A stretch of 57,293 nt of DNA from CAZVBV01 sp964509975 (GTDB lineage: Bacteria; Patescibacteriota; Gracilibacteria; UBA4473): the NCBI GenBank assembly GCA_964509975.1, contig CAZDZO010000005.1, positions 1 to 57,293 of the forward strand, written 5' to 3'. Shown in pieces: positions 1 to 8,316 of the stretch; within the stretch, counting starts at the first letter, position 1, and the number at the start of each line of letters is the position of its first letter. Under the pieces are notes generated by a model that was not told the origin of the DNA, did not search any database, and saw nothing but the letters and a program-made list of their open reading frames with translations. The translations under genes and the position numbers were made by a program.

Positions 1-1
1 A

Positions 2-157
2 GATTATGGATGGTATCGAGAATTGCGGAAATACGGTGGTGTGAAACACGCGGGATATGGACTTGGATTTGAGCGACTGATTCAGTACATCTCTGGCATG
101 GGAAATATTCGGGATGTGATTCCGTTTGCGCGGACACCGAAGAATGCGGAGTTTTAA
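2..157 (+). CDS. asnS: Asparaginyl-tRNA synthetase, C-terminal end (partial)
   Basis: This is the last 51 codons of a class II aminoacyl-tRNA synthetase that charges tRNA-Asn; the rest lies before the window. The fragment carries class II motif 3 (GYGLGFERL) and ends IPFARTPKNAEF. AsnRS proteins typically end with an IPFPR-x-GxAEF tail, so the identity is firm despite the short length. The stop is TAA at 155-157. The last 36 coding bases plus the next few bases (120-160) are repeated exactly at 796-836, on the far side of the mazEF pair, so the gene's 3' end has been duplicated. aspS follows about 1.2 kb downstream on the same strand. Confidence 0.9.
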   Translation, partial: DYGWYRELRKYGGVKHAGYGLGFERLIQYISGMGNIRDVIPFARTPKNAEF

Positions 158-160
158 AAA
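120..160 (+). repeat. 41-bp direct repeat, left copy (asnS 3' end)
   Basis: These 41 bases, the functional 3' end of asnS through its stop codon, recur identically at 796-836. The two copies bracket mazEF with a period of 676 bp. The match breaks immediately on both sides (A versus T before; a sixth A versus C after). This resembles the duplicated target left when DNA integrates into a gene's 3' end. Confidence 0.95.
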
Positions 161-164
161 ATAT

Positions 165-210
165 TTTACTTTTTATTTATATTAGTATATACTTTGTATA
201 TCCAGTATAG
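165..210 (+). promoter_or_regulatory. mazEF promoter and candidate operator
   Basis: A -35-like TTTACT (165-170) lies 17 bp before a -10 TATACT (188-193), 20 bp upstream of the mazE ATG. The -10 is embedded in a palindromic stretch (AGTATATACTTTGTATATCC and a further AGTATA). MazE-type antitoxins autoregulate by binding palindromes over their own promoter, so this is the likely operator. The binding is inferred. Confidence 0.5.
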
Positions 211-213
211 ATT

Positions 214-447
214 ATGAAAACACAAATTTCGAAATGGGGAAATAGTTTAGCATTTCGCATTCCAAAGGCGTTTATTCTGCAATTAGATCTTGTTGAAGGA
301 GAGGATGTTTTTTTGTCTTTAAAAGAAGACTCTCTTATCTTGAGACCGAAAAAATATGAATTAAAAAATCTTGTTGATCAAGTTTCTCAGAGTAATATTC
401 ATTCAGAAACGGATTGGGGTGGTACTCTTGGTCAAGAAATATGGTAA
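214..447 (+). CDS. mazE: MazE-like antitoxin (AbrB/SpoVT fold)
   Basis: This 77-residue protein begins MKTQISKWGNSLAFRIPKA, the signature of the MazE/AbrB swapped-hairpin DNA-binding domain (residues 1-50). The tail (about 50-77), rich in acidic and polar residues, would wrap and neutralise the MazF toxin. The last codons overlap the toxin start: the ATG of mazF lies inside ATATGGTAA, where TAA is the mazE stop. That overlap implies translational coupling, the usual toxin-antitoxin arrangement. The pair sits between two copies of the asnS 3' end, which points to acquisition as a cassette. The start is the first ATG, just after the palindromic promoter. Confidence 0.88.
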   Translation: MKTQISKWGNSLAFRIPKAFILQLDLVEGEDVFLSLKEDSLILRPKKYELKNLVDQVSQSNIHSETDWGGTLGQEIW

Positions 448-779
448 AAAAAGAATATGTTCCCGACAGAGGAGACATTGTTTGGCTCAATTTCACGCCT
501 CAAGCGGGGAAAGAACAATCAGGAAAACGACCAGCGCTCATTCTTTCTCCGAAATTGTATAATGAAGCCGTGGGATTAGCGCTTGCTTGTCCTATAACGA
601 ACCAGATTAAGGACTATCCTTTTGAAGTAGCATTACCGAAAAAATTTACAATTACAGGTGTCGTTTTGATAGACCACGTAAAGAGCATTGATTGGAATGC
701 TCGGAATGTGCGATATATTGAGTCTGTTTCTGCAAGGATAATGGATAAAGTTTTTGGAAAATTGAGAACGTTGTTGTGA
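441..779 (+). CDS. mazF: MazF-like endoribonuclease toxin
   Basis: This 112-residue protein resembles E. coli MazF along its whole length: YVPDRGDIVWLNF at the N terminus, GKEQSGKRPALILSP (the loop with the catalytic Arg), CPITNQIKDYPFEV, and DHVKSIDWNAR. MazF toxins cleave mRNA at short sequence motifs and so arrest translation; MazE blocks them. An ATG at 414 in the same frame would lengthen it, but the ATG at 441 overlaps the mazE stop and matches the family start. The gene ends in TGA, evidence for the standard code in this genome. It ends 16 bp before the second 41-bp asnS-derived repeat. Confidence 0.9.
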   Translation: MVKKEYVPDRGDIVWLNFTPQAGKEQSGKRPALILSPKLYNEAVGLALACPITNQIKDYPFEVALPKKFTITGVVLIDHVKSIDWNARNVRYIESVSARIMDKVFGKLRTLL

Positions 780-795
780 AAAAGTAGTTGATATT

Positions 796-836
796 TTCCG
801 TTTGCGCGGACACCGAAGAATGCGGAGTTTTAAAAA
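796..836 (+). repeat. 41-bp direct repeat, right copy
   Basis: Exact copy of 120-160. Here it is not attached to an intact asnS: the upstream sequence (AAAGTAGTTGATATT) is unrelated to asnS. It overlaps the stop codon of the minus-strand gene at 830-1138. Confidence 0.95.
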
Positions 837-1138
837 CCAGATTGAATAATATGTGTTTCATCTGTTCCATCCTCAAGAACAGCTATCATTCGCGTGGCTA
901 TTCCCTGGTTGCTTTGTAAAAATATTCGCTTAACTCTTTTTTGATCAATTTTATTTACCTTCAAAGATTGCAATATTTCTTCCTTGTAGGCATTGACTTC
1001 CTTATCCTCAAAAATATCTACATCCTCCTTTTTTAAATCTTCTTTAAGAGCTTTTTCGCTTACTCCATATTGTCCTATAACTTGAAATACGATTTCGGAA
1101 AAAATTATTTCTTGTTTTCCAGTTTCAGGAGTTGTCAT
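830..1138 (-). CDS. Hypothetical protein, 102 aa
   Basis: I do not recognise a family. The protein is soluble in appearance, with a charged helical centre (residues 28-75, rich in K, E and D) and no membrane segment or signal peptide. It ends in a short beta-like stretch (IATRMIAVLEDGTDE). Its TAA stop lies inside the right-hand copy of the asnS-derived repeat, so its last codons border the integration junction. It faces asnS and mazEF convergently and diverges from aspS. Codon choice looks like its neighbours. It may be a real but lineage-restricted gene. Confidence 0.6.
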   Translation of the reverse strand: MTTPETGKQEIIFSEIVFQVIGQYGVSEKALKEDLKKEDVDIFEDKEVNAYKEEILQSLKVNKIDQKRVKRIFLQSNQGIATRMIAVLEDGTDETHIIQSGF

Positions 1139-1248
1139 TTATTAGTTTTTAAAAATACGAACACTAAATAAACGATAAATCACCTTTTGTCAATCATTTG
1201 TCATTCTAAACTATGTGCTCAATCTGTCTGCCAGTTTTTATGATTTGA

Positions 1249-1267
1249 CCCTGAAATAAATTCAGGG
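1249..1267. repeat. Intergenic hairpin (CCCTGAA / TTCAGGG)
   Basis: A 7-bp perfect stem with a 5-nt loop, followed by GTGACA. A near-identical hairpin forms one end of the spacer element at 32570-32674, so this looks like a lone half of the MITE-like family. It lies between two divergent genes and is not an obvious terminator. Confidence 0.6.
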
Positions 1268-1360
1268 TGACATAAGCACAGTTTGACTTTCCCTTCATTT
1301 TCACGAGAATTTACACCGAATTTATTATTCATTATTCATTCCTCATTAATCATTATAAAA

Positions 1361-3121
1361 ATGTTACGCACACACACCAACGGCGAACTCAGGTCATCTC
1401 ATATTGGAGAGGATGTGAATCTCTGCGGTTGGGTGAATAACAGGAGAGACCACGGAGGAATTATTTTTATTGATCTTCGGGATCGATACGGACTGACACA
1501 AGTGGTCTTTGATCCCAAGATTTCCCCAGAGGCACATAAGTTGGCCGAATCTATTCGTTCCGAATGGGTACTGGAGTGCAAAGGAAAAGTGCGAGATCGT
1601 GGCGAAGGGTTGCACAATGACAAGATGGAAACAGGAGCGATTGAAATCGCAGTAAATGAACTCACGGTGTTCAACAAAGCAAAAACACCACCGTTTGAAA
1701 TCGATAAAGAAATTAAAAACGAGGACCTTCGATTGGAATACAGGTATCTCGATCTCCGTCGAGATCAAATGCAAAAGAACCTAAAACTCCGACACGAGAT
1801 GTGTTTGGTGATTCGGAATTACTTTGATTCGCGTGAGTTCTGGGACGTGGAAACACCGATCATGGTCAAAGGAACACCAGAAGGTTCGAGAGAATATCTC
1901 GTGCCTTCGCGTCTGCATCCTGGGAAATTTTATGTTCTACCACAGTCTCCACAGCAATTGAAACAACTGTTGATGCTGGGGGGAATTGATCGATATTTCC
2001 AGATTGCGCGATGTTTCCGAGATGAGGATTTGCGAGGAGACCGGCAACCAGAGTTCACGCAATTTGAGTTGGAGATGAGTTTCGCCGATCAAGATGATGT
2101 GATGGACGTGGTGGAAAACTGCTTCTACGAACTCAACGAGAAGTGTGCACCAGACAAAAACTGGAAAGGAAATCTTGAAGATGGAAAGTTCCCACGATTC
2201 ACGTGGAAAGAATGTATAGAACGATGGGGAAGCGATAAACCAGATGTTCGATTTGGTCTTGAATTTGATGCTATCACTGAAGAATGTAAAGACTGCGGAT
2301 TCGGAGTTTTTGAAAACTCTGCGTACGTAACGACATTGAAATTGTCCAAAAGTGTTGGAGAACTCTCTCGAAAAGATATCGATGACCTCACCGACTTGGC
2401 GAAACAAAACGGGGCATTGGGACTCGCTTGGTATCGCGTGGGAGAGGAATCAGGACCGGTGGCGAAAAACGGAAAATCAGAATTTTTATCTGCCCTCAAA
2501 AAGAAAACAAAAGCAGAAGACGGGGATTTGATTTTCTTTGGAGCGGGTGAATTTGTCTCAGCCTCAGAACCTTTGGGAGCCGTTCGTTCAGCACTGGGAG
2601 ACAAGTTTAACCTCAAAGATCCGAACGAGTTTGCGTATTTGTGGGTGTATGACTTTCCTCTTTTTGAAAAGAAAGACGACGGCTCAATGCAATCAGCGCA
2701 TCATCCGTTCACCAGTCCGCACCATGATGATTTGGAACATCTTGAATCAGCACCGATGAAGGTGCGATCCTACGCGTACGACATCGTGCTCAACGGTGTA
2801 GAACTGGGAGGAGGATCAATCCGAATTCATGATCCGAAGCTGCAAAAGAAGATGTTCGATGTGCTTGGACTTACGGAGGAAGAAACGCAGATGAAGTTTG
2901 GACATATCTTAAAAGCCTTTGAATACGGATGTCCGCCACATGGTGGATGTGCGATGGGGCTTGATCGAGTGGTGATGATGTTTGCCGACGAACCGAATAT
3001 CCGGGAAGTAATGGCGTTTCCAAAGAATCAATCCGCTCAAGACTTAATGTTGGGTGCTCCTTCCGTCATGCCAGAAAAGGAAGTGATGGAGCAGAATATT
3101 ACAATAATTAATAATGAATAG
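1361..3121 (+). CDS. aspS: Aspartyl-tRNA synthetase
   Basis: This 586-residue class II synthetase charges tRNA-Asp (and possibly tRNA-Asn). The N-terminal OB anticodon-binding domain (about 1-110) contains GWVNNRRDHGG. The class II core follows, with motif 2 (FRDEDLRGDRQPEFTQFE) and motif 3 (GCAMGLDRVVMM), and a bacterial GAD insertion sits around residues 290-410. The usual bacterial length is about 590. An in-frame ATG at 1283 is rejected because it would add 26 AT-rich, non-homologous residues. His31 in RRDHGG matches the residue linked to relaxed specificity in Pseudomonas AspRS, although asnS lies nearby. The ATG follows a TATAAA closely, so the mRNA may be leaderless. Confidence 0.96.
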   Translation: MLRTHTNGELRSSHIGEDVNLCGWVNNRRDHGGIIFIDLRDRYGLTQVVFDPKISPEAHKLAESIRSEWVLECKGKVRDRGEGLHNDKMETGAIEIAVNELTVFNKAKTPPFEIDKEIKNEDLRLEYRYLDLRRDQMQKNLKLRHEMCLVIRNYFDSREFWDVETPIMVKGTPEGSREYLVPSRLHPGKFYVLPQSPQQLKQLLMLGGIDRYFQIARCFRDEDLRGDRQPEFTQFELEMSFADQDDVMDVVENCFYELNEKCAPDKNWKGNLEDGKFPRFTWKECIERWGSDKPDVRFGLEFDAITEECKDCGFGVFENSAYVTTLKLSKSVGELSRKDIDDLTDLAKQNGALGLAWYRVGEESGPVAKNGKSEFLSALKKKTKAEDGDLIFFGAGEFVSASEPLGAVRSALGDKFNLKDPNEFAYLWVYDFPLFEKKDDGSMQSAHHPFTSPHHDDLEHLESAPMKVRSYAYDIVLNGVELGGGSIRIHDPKLQKKMFDVLGLTEEETQMKFGHILKAFEYGCPPHGGCAMGLDRVVMMFADEPNIREVMAFPKNQSAQDLMLGAPSVMPEKEVMEQNITIINNE

Positions 3122-3176
3122 TTAAGAATGAATAATGATGAATAAAAATCAATTGTATTTGGATATTCAAACAAGA

Positions 3177-3200
3177 GGTTCAGGACACAGTCCTGAACCT
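3177..3200 (+). terminator. Hairpin downstream of aspS
   Basis: AGGTTCAGGA and TCCTGAACCT form a perfect 10-bp stem. A T-rich stretch (GTTTTTAT) follows 10 bp later, so termination is plausible but not canonical. A related, decayed copy (GGTTCAGGACATAGCCCTAAACC) occurs near 40274, so this is also a repeat family. Confidence 0.5.
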
Positions 3201-3314
3201 GCGTAAGTTGTTTTTATAGAAGGGAATCTAATCTAATTCAGAATGAGTGTGTCACTCGTTCCATGACTTTTGAAAATGTTTTGGACCGAGTAAATATACT
3301 CGCTCCGGCGGGGG

Positions 3315-3389
3315 GTTAAACAACAAGCAGAATTTTCTCAACAACAAATCCAACTCCTTCAAGAAATTTCGGAGAAACTAAACAAATAA
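3315..3389 (+). pseudogene. Short 3' gene remnant
   Basis: An open frame with no start codon ends QQIQLLQEISEKLNK-stop. It looks like the coiled-coil tail of a lost protein. Its 5' side runs into a GC-rich hairpin region. The parent gene cannot be identified from 24 codons. Confidence 0.3.
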
Positions 3390-3399
3390 AACAACCATT

Positions 3400-3480
3400 G
3401 TCATTCCGAGCGTAGTCGAGGAATCCCTTTAGTCAGCACACGATAAAAGAAGGGATCCCTCCGCGTTGGTCAGGATGACA
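3400..3480. repeat. MITE-like spacer repeat (GTCATTCC...GGATGAC)
   Basis: Begins GTCATTCCGAG and ends GGTCAGGATGAC, with internal GAATCCC and GGGATCC arms pairing. One of about eight related elements in this window, all intergenic. Confidence 0.7.
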
Positions 3481-3487
3481 GGGGGGA

Positions 3488-5461
3488 TTACTTTTTGAGT
3501 TTCTGCTCCAAATCATGCACCTCGTCTCGCAAGAGTGCCGCTCTTTCGAAGTCCAAATTCTTCACGGCCATATCCATTTCCATATTGAGTTCTTTGATCA
3601 TGCGTTCGATCTGGTCATGTTTCTTGAGCTTATCAAAGTTCCGCGTCTTACCTCCAGAGAGGTCCTTGGAGATGTCTATAATCGCTTTTTTGATCGTAGT
3701 TGGTGTAATGTTGTGTTTCTTGTTGTACGCTTCCTGAATCGCACGACGACGATCAGTTTCACTAATCGCTTCTTTCATGGCTGGGGTATTTTTGTCAGCA
3801 TACATGATGACGTGTCCTTCTTCATTTCTCGATGCTCGTCCAATTACTTGAAGTAACGCATCCCGCGAACGGAGGAATCCTTGTTTATCTGCATCCAAGA
3901 TACAAATGAGGGAAACTTCTGGTAAATCAAGTCCTTCTCTGAGCAAATTGATTCCCACAACCACGTCTATTTTTCCACTTCGTAGTTCTGTTAAAATCTC
4001 AATTCGTTCCAATGTTTCGATTTCCGAGTGTAGATATTTTGCTTTCACGCCAGCTTCGATTAAATATTCAGACAAATCTTCGGCTGACTTTTTGGTTACG
4101 GTTGTAATCAAAACACGATCACCTTTTTTAATCGTTGTTCTTACTTCATTTAAGAGATCATCAATCTGATTTTTCGTTGGACGAATTTCGATTTGTGGAT
4201 CGAGGAGTCCAGTAGGACGAATAATCTGCTCGGCAAAATCTTTTTTATCACAGTTTGCGTGTTCATATTTCCCAGGGGTCGCGGAAACATAAATGGCTTG
4301 CTGGACGCGATTTTCGAATTCCTCAAATTTCAATGGTCTGTTGTCAAGTGCGGAAGGAAGTCGAAATCCATGTTCCACAAGTGTGTCTTTTCGACTGAGG
4401 TTCCCATTAAACATTCCTCCGATTTGTGGAATAGAAATGTGTGATTCATCTACGAAGCACAAAAAGTCATCGGGAAAATAATCGAGCAAAGTTGCGGGTG
4501 GTTCACCAGCTTTTTTGCCTGACAAATATCTGGTGTAATTTTCAATTCCATTCACATACCCCATTTCTCTTAACATTTCCAAATCATACGTGGTTCGTTG
4601 TTTAAGCCGATGCGCTTCGAGTTTCTTTCCCAACTTTTCAAGTTCTTTTAAACGTACATCGAGATCTTTTTCAATTTCTTTTATACATCGTTCCACTTTA
4701 TCGGGCGTGGTTACTTGGTGCTTGGCTGGGAAAATTACGACTTCATCTACTTCTACAAAAATTTCTCCAGTGAAAGCATCAACTTCAGAAATCTTATCCA
4801 AATTATCCCCCCAGAATTCTAACTGATAGGCAGAATCAGAATTCGGCATAAAGATTGTAATGACGTCTCCCAACACTTCGAATGTTCCGCGTTGCAAATC
4901 CGTCTTTGTTCGCTCGTACTGAATATCTACCAACTTTCGCAAAAATTCTGTCCGTGGATAATCTTTTCCCTTTTTGATCTTAAAAGACAGCGCTTCATAC
5001 GTCTCCACATCTCCCAGTCCATAAATACAAGAGACTGAGGAAATAATGATGACATCTTTACGCGTTAATAAATTCACGGTCGCTGCGTGTCGAAACTTTT
5101 CAATTTCTTCATTAATGGTCGCTTCTTTCTCAATAAAGGTATCAGTCCTTGGCATATACGCCTCCGGTTGATAATAATCGTAATAACTCACGAAATATGA
5201 AATTGCGTTATCCGGAAAAAATTGCTGAAATTCTGCACAGAGCTGTGCAGCCAGTGTTTTATTATGCGCGAGAATCAGTGTTGGTCTCTGTGTTTTCTCG
5301 ATGATGTTTGCCATGGTAAAGGTTTTCCCCGTTCCCGTTGCCCCCAGCAAAGTTTGATGACGAAGTCCGTTTGTGAGTCCCTTTTCTAATTTCGCAATAG
5401 CCGTCGGTTGATCACCGGTGGGTTGGAAATCCGAAACTAAGTTGAAGAGTTTCTTTGTCAT
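3488..5461 (-). CDS. uvrB: UvrABC excinuclease subunit B
   Basis: UvrB is the damage-verifying helicase of nucleotide excision repair; it is loaded by UvrA and recruits UvrC. The 657-residue protein has the full family length. Walker A is GATGTGKT at residues 40-47. The DNA-locking beta-hairpin region is SYYDYYQPEAYMP (about 92-104). Helicase motifs include the DESH Walker B and the C-terminal lobe motif QVIGRASRNEEG. A UVR motif that binds UvrC lies at about 620-655. The partner uvrA is in this window (17376-20270) but not in the same operon. Nothing unusual was seen. Confidence 0.97.
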   Translation of the reverse strand: MTKKLFNLVSDFQPTGDQPTAIAKLEKGLTNGLRHQTLLGATGTGKTFTMANIIEKTQRPTLILAHNKTLAAQLCAEFQQFFPDNAISYFVSYYDYYQPEAYMPRTDTFIEKEATINEEIEKFRHAATVNLLTRKDVIIISSVSCIYGLGDVETYEALSFKIKKGKDYPRTEFLRKLVDIQYERTKTDLQRGTFEVLGDVITIFMPNSDSAYQLEFWGDNLDKISEVDAFTGEIFVEVDEVVIFPAKHQVTTPDKVERCIKEIEKDLDVRLKELEKLGKKLEAHRLKQRTTYDLEMLREMGYVNGIENYTRYLSGKKAGEPPATLLDYFPDDFLCFVDESHISIPQIGGMFNGNLSRKDTLVEHGFRLPSALDNRPLKFEEFENRVQQAIYVSATPGKYEHANCDKKDFAEQIIRPTGLLDPQIEIRPTKNQIDDLLNEVRTTIKKGDRVLITTVTKKSAEDLSEYLIEAGVKAKYLHSEIETLERIEILTELRSGKIDVVVGINLLREGLDLPEVSLICILDADKQGFLRSRDALLQVIGRASRNEEGHVIMYADKNTPAMKEAISETDRRRAIQEAYNKKHNITPTTIKKAIIDISKDLSGGKTRNFDKLKKHDQIERMIKELNMEMDMAVKNLDFERAALLRDEVHDLEQKLKK

Positions 5462-5652
5462 AATTTATGGACAATCAATTCTGACGGAAAAACGTGTTTT
5501 TGGCAAGGAAGAAGTAAGTCGACGAGCTTTAGAAGAGTCTAAAAGTTTAAGAGTTAAAAAGTTTTAAATCGCAAATCGTAAATCACAAATTCCCAAAACC
5601 CCCTCTAAATAAAGCTCAGAGCAATAATTTTTCTGCGATGTGGGGGAAAAGG

Positions 5653-5853
5653 CTAATCTTTACGTCCTCCGTTAATGAGGAGGTAAAGAGCGGAAAGTCC
5701 AATAAGGACATATGCGATCGTAATGATGGTTGTGAGACTTCCAAAGACAATTTGAATAATGTCCATCTGGAAGAGCCCCATCAACCCCCAATTTAACCCC
5801 CCAATAATGAGAAGTACGAACGCGATTTTCCCTAGTTTATTATAGTGCTTCAT
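5653..5853 (-). CDS. DUF378 family small membrane protein
   Basis: The 66-residue protein starts MKHYNKLGKIAFVLLIIGGLNWG and has two hydrophobic segments (about 8-26 and 34-60). The GGLNWGLMGLF motif is typical of DUF378 (YuzA-like) proteins, which are inner-membrane proteins of unknown role. An upstream in-frame ATG (5874) would add seven residues; the shorter start fits the family better. It is flanked by spacers rather than joined to an operon. Confidence 0.75.
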   Translation of the reverse strand: MKHYNKLGKIAFVLLIIGGLNWGLMGLFQMDIIQIVFGSLTTIITIAYVLIGLSALYLLINGGRKD

Positions 5854-5920
5854 GGGAAATAGGATAAGAAGCATCCCTCACTATGGGGGAACACGTTTAA
5901 AAAGTCAAAAAACTCACATC

Positions 5921-6000
5921 CTCATCCCCAACTTGATTGGGGACCTAGTCCTTTAAAAAATTCCTTATTTCAAAGGAAGGACATGCTTCGCGAGAATGAG
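5921..6000. repeat. MITE-like spacer repeat
   Basis: Starts CTCATCCCC, ends GAGAATGAGG, and contains the internal hairpins CCCCAACTTGATTGGGG and TCCTT...AAGGA. It is a diverged member of the GTCATTCC family and lies between two short minus-strand genes. Confidence 0.55.
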
Positions 6001-6010
6001 GGGGGGGAAC

Positions 6011-6202
6011 TTATTTGTCTTTATTGTATTTTTCCAAAAAGTTTTCGGCAACTGATTTTCCTTTCTTAAAAATACGGAGTCCTACTTTTTTGGATTTTGC
6101 ACGGTTTTCTTTTGAAGACAAAAGCAGCGAAAGAGCAGATCCAACGGCTCCTCCGACAACAATACCGGTGAGTAAATCGTTCTTTTTCTTTTTATCTGCC
6201 AT
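6011..6202 (-). CDS. YtxH-like small protein
   Basis: This 63-residue protein has a charged N terminus (MADKKKKND), one hydrophobic Gly/Ala-rich helix (LLTGIVVGGAVGSALSLLLS, residues 10-29), then a basic, amphipathic tail. This is the layout of YtxH/gas-vesicle-like small membrane-anchored proteins, whose function is poorly known. It has its own promoter, part of which lies in the end of pheT. The start follows an AGGAG-containing leader of about 22 nt. Confidence 0.65.
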   Translation of the reverse strand: MADKKKKNDLLTGIVVGGAVGSALSLLLSSKENRAKSKKVGLRIFKKGKSVAENFLEKYNKDK

Positions 6203-6230
6203 TTTTAATGCATATTAAATATTTCTCCTA

Positions 6231-6260
6231 ATTATACCACGAGTTAGACCTCTTTGTCAA
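6231..6260 (-). promoter_or_regulatory. Promoter of the YtxH-like gene
   Basis: On the minus strand TTGACA (6260-6255) is followed after 18 bp by an extended -10 TGGTATAAT (TATAAT at 6236-6231) and TAGGAG. The -35 lies within the last codons of pheT. Confidence 0.75.
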
Positions 6261-8286
6261 ACGTTGCACGCAGTTTTGCCCCGCATTTTGACGTTACATT
6301 TTGGGTTACATTCTCAAAATGTTCTTTGAGCGTCTTTTCGTCGATGGTTCCTTTTGGAGATTGGAATTCGAGATGGAAGGCTAAATTCTTCAGCCCTTTG
6401 CCTAATTTTACCGCATCAACAAACTCATCAAAGAGTTCTACATTGCGTAATAAATCAGAGGACTCTCGCATGACTTTTTCCAAATCAGCCATTGGAGTTC
6501 TCTCGTCCATGACAAGTGATACGTCGAGAAATACTGATGGAAAAGAAGATATCTTTTTATATTTGAGATCAACGCTCTGTGTGCATTTGAGAAGTTTTGG
6601 AAGGTTTATTTCCGCAAACACAAAGGAAGAATTTCTTACAGGATGGACGCTTGGATGAAGGACTGACAACTCTCCAATGTGCACATCGCCTATCCAAATT
6701 TCAGCGGACTTAGAGGGATGAACATAGGGTTTGCACTGGCTTGTGGGGCGAAATTCTCCGTACACATTGAGTGTGTGTAAAAGTTGTACGATACCGTCCT
6801 TCACGGTAAAAAAGAGATCATTTTCTTTTCCGCCAATCTCGGCAGCCATAACGGCAAAATGAGATTCTTCCAGAGGAAGTACTTCTTTTGTTTTGATATA
6901 AGTTTTTCCGATTTCAAAGAGACTCAGTTTGTTGTGCGTTCGCAACTCTGATTCAATGTTTTTTACCATTGGGGAAATGAGTGTTGTTCGCAAGTGTGTA
7001 TGTTGCTCTGACAGTGGATTGGCAACAGATACAAAGTTATCTTCGCCTGTGAAATCCTGATCAAATGTGTCAGCAAAAGAGTAGTTGTATACTTCCATTA
7101 AGTTTTTCGCTTCACAGAAATCTCGAATCTTCCATTCTAAATTTCGTAAATGATTTACTCTTGGAGGATGGATAGCGAGATCAGGAAGGCTTGCTTGGAT
7201 ATTTTCAAATCCATAAAGTCGAACAATTTCTTCAATCAAGTCTTCCGCAATGGCAATATCTTTGGTCGCTCTATTACTCGGGACATCTACTTGAAAGAGG
7301 CCTTTCTTTTCCTTCATTCCAAACCCAACAGATTGGAGTTTTGATTTTATTTCCGGATTTGAAATAGCTAATCCAGAAAGAGCTCTCACATGATTTGGAT
7401 CAAGCGTGAGTGTGAGTGATTTTGCTTTTTTGGGATACGTATCCGTTAAAGGACCCTCAATTTTTGCACCCGAACAGCACTTCAAGACTTTCGCAATTGC
7501 ACTCGTGAGCGCTTGTTCACACATCTGGGGATCGAGTGATTTTTCATATCGGATAGAGCTTTCAGACCGAAGACCCAATCGATGAGAAGTTTTGCGAACA
7601 GAAACGGGATCAAAGTTCGCACACTCAAAGACGATATTAGTCGTCTTCGTTGTTACCCCAGAGGACATTCCTCCCATAATTCCGGCAACTGAAAGGACTT
7701 TTTTTTCATCGGCAATCACGACATCTTCTGGTGTGAGTTCGTATTCCAGTTCATCAAGTGTAACGAGTTTCTCGCCCTGTCGTGCCTGACGAACGATAAT
7801 AGCGCCTTCAACTTTACTGGCATCAAAAACATGCATCGGCTGACCGTGTTCAAAAAGAACAATATTCGTGATGTCGACCAAATTTGAAATAGATTTGGTT
7901 TCGAGATTTCCGAGGAGTCGTTGAGTGTCCACATCAGATGGAGTGATCTTGATTCCACTCATTTTCACCGAACAAAATCGCCGACATTTATCGGTTTCAA
8001 TTTTCACTGTTTGAGAAGTGCCTTTTGAAGGGAATTTTACTTTTGGTTGCGATAGCTTTAACTTTCGTCCAAAAATCGCACTCAGTTCCAAAGCAAATCC
8101 ATTGTGTCCCCAAAGATCTGGTCGGTGCGTGAGGGATTTATTATCAATATCAAAGAGAGAGTCTTTATTTCCCTCGATTACTTCTTCCAGTTCCGCAGTA
8201 TGAAGTGTAATACTTTTTCCGACTTCCTCAGCCGAGAGTCCTTTGAGATCTACGAGTTCCTGAAGCCAGTTGAAAGAGAGTTTCAT
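6244..8286 (-). CDS. pheT: Phenylalanyl-tRNA synthetase beta subunit, lacking the inserted OB (tRNA_bind) domain
   Basis: Beta chain of the (alpha-beta)2 enzyme that charges tRNA-Phe. It is 680 residues long, about 110 short of the usual 790. The N terminus is normal (MKLSFNWLQELVDL, HTAELEEVIE). At residue 40, where bacterial PheT carries the EMAP/OB tRNA-binding domain, the sequence jumps straight to SLTHRPDLWGHNG (51-63), equivalent to the usual TPNRADCLS motif. The B3/B4 editing domain (LVDITNIVLFEHGQPMHVFD), B5, the synthetase-like core and a C-terminal FDX-ACB domain (SSFPSVFLDVSLVM onward) follow. The missing domain is encoded just upstream at 8317-8787. pheS is not in the window. Confidence 0.95.
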   Translation of the reverse strand: MKLSFNWLQELVDLKGLSAEEVGKSITLHTAELEEVIEGNKDSLFDIDNKSLTHRPDLWGHNGFALELSAIFGRKLKLSQPKVKFPSKGTSQTVKIETDKCRRFCSVKMSGIKITPSDVDTQRLLGNLETKSISNLVDITNIVLFEHGQPMHVFDASKVEGAIIVRQARQGEKLVTLDELEYELTPEDVVIADEKKVLSVAGIMGGMSSGVTTKTTNIVFECANFDPVSVRKTSHRLGLRSESSIRYEKSLDPQMCEQALTSAIAKVLKCCSGAKIEGPLTDTYPKKAKSLTLTLDPNHVRALSGLAISNPEIKSKLQSVGFGMKEKKGLFQVDVPSNRATKDIAIAEDLIEEIVRLYGFENIQASLPDLAIHPPRVNHLRNLEWKIRDFCEAKNLMEVYNYSFADTFDQDFTGEDNFVSVANPLSEQHTHLRTTLISPMVKNIESELRTHNKLSLFEIGKTYIKTKEVLPLEESHFAVMAAEIGGKENDLFFTVKDGIVQLLHTLNVYGEFRPTSQCKPYVHPSKSAEIWIGDVHIGELSVLHPSVHPVRNSSFVFAEINLPKLLKCTQSVDLKYKKISSFPSVFLDVSLVMDERTPMADLEKVMRESSDLLRNVELFDEFVDAVKLGKGLKNLAFHLEFQSPKGTIDEKTLKEHFENVTQNVTSKCGAKLRATFDKEV

Positions 8287-8316
8287 TAAGTCAGTTTACA
8301 GTTTATAGTTCACAGT

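Larger units (their letters stand above)
3122..3487. other. 366-bp spacer between aspS and uvrB
   Basis: No intact gene. It holds a low-complexity ATGAATAATG stretch, a strong hairpin (3177-3200), a GAGTGTGTCACTC hairpin near 3244-3256, a short coding remnant (3315-3389), and a MITE-like repeat (3400-3480). Because the flanking genes converge, the hairpins probably serve as terminators. Confidence 0.7.

Noticed and set aside
1394..2616. Minus-strand frames of 126-163 codons across aspS
   Set aside because: They are antisense to a strongly conserved gene and show no homology-like motifs or start context.
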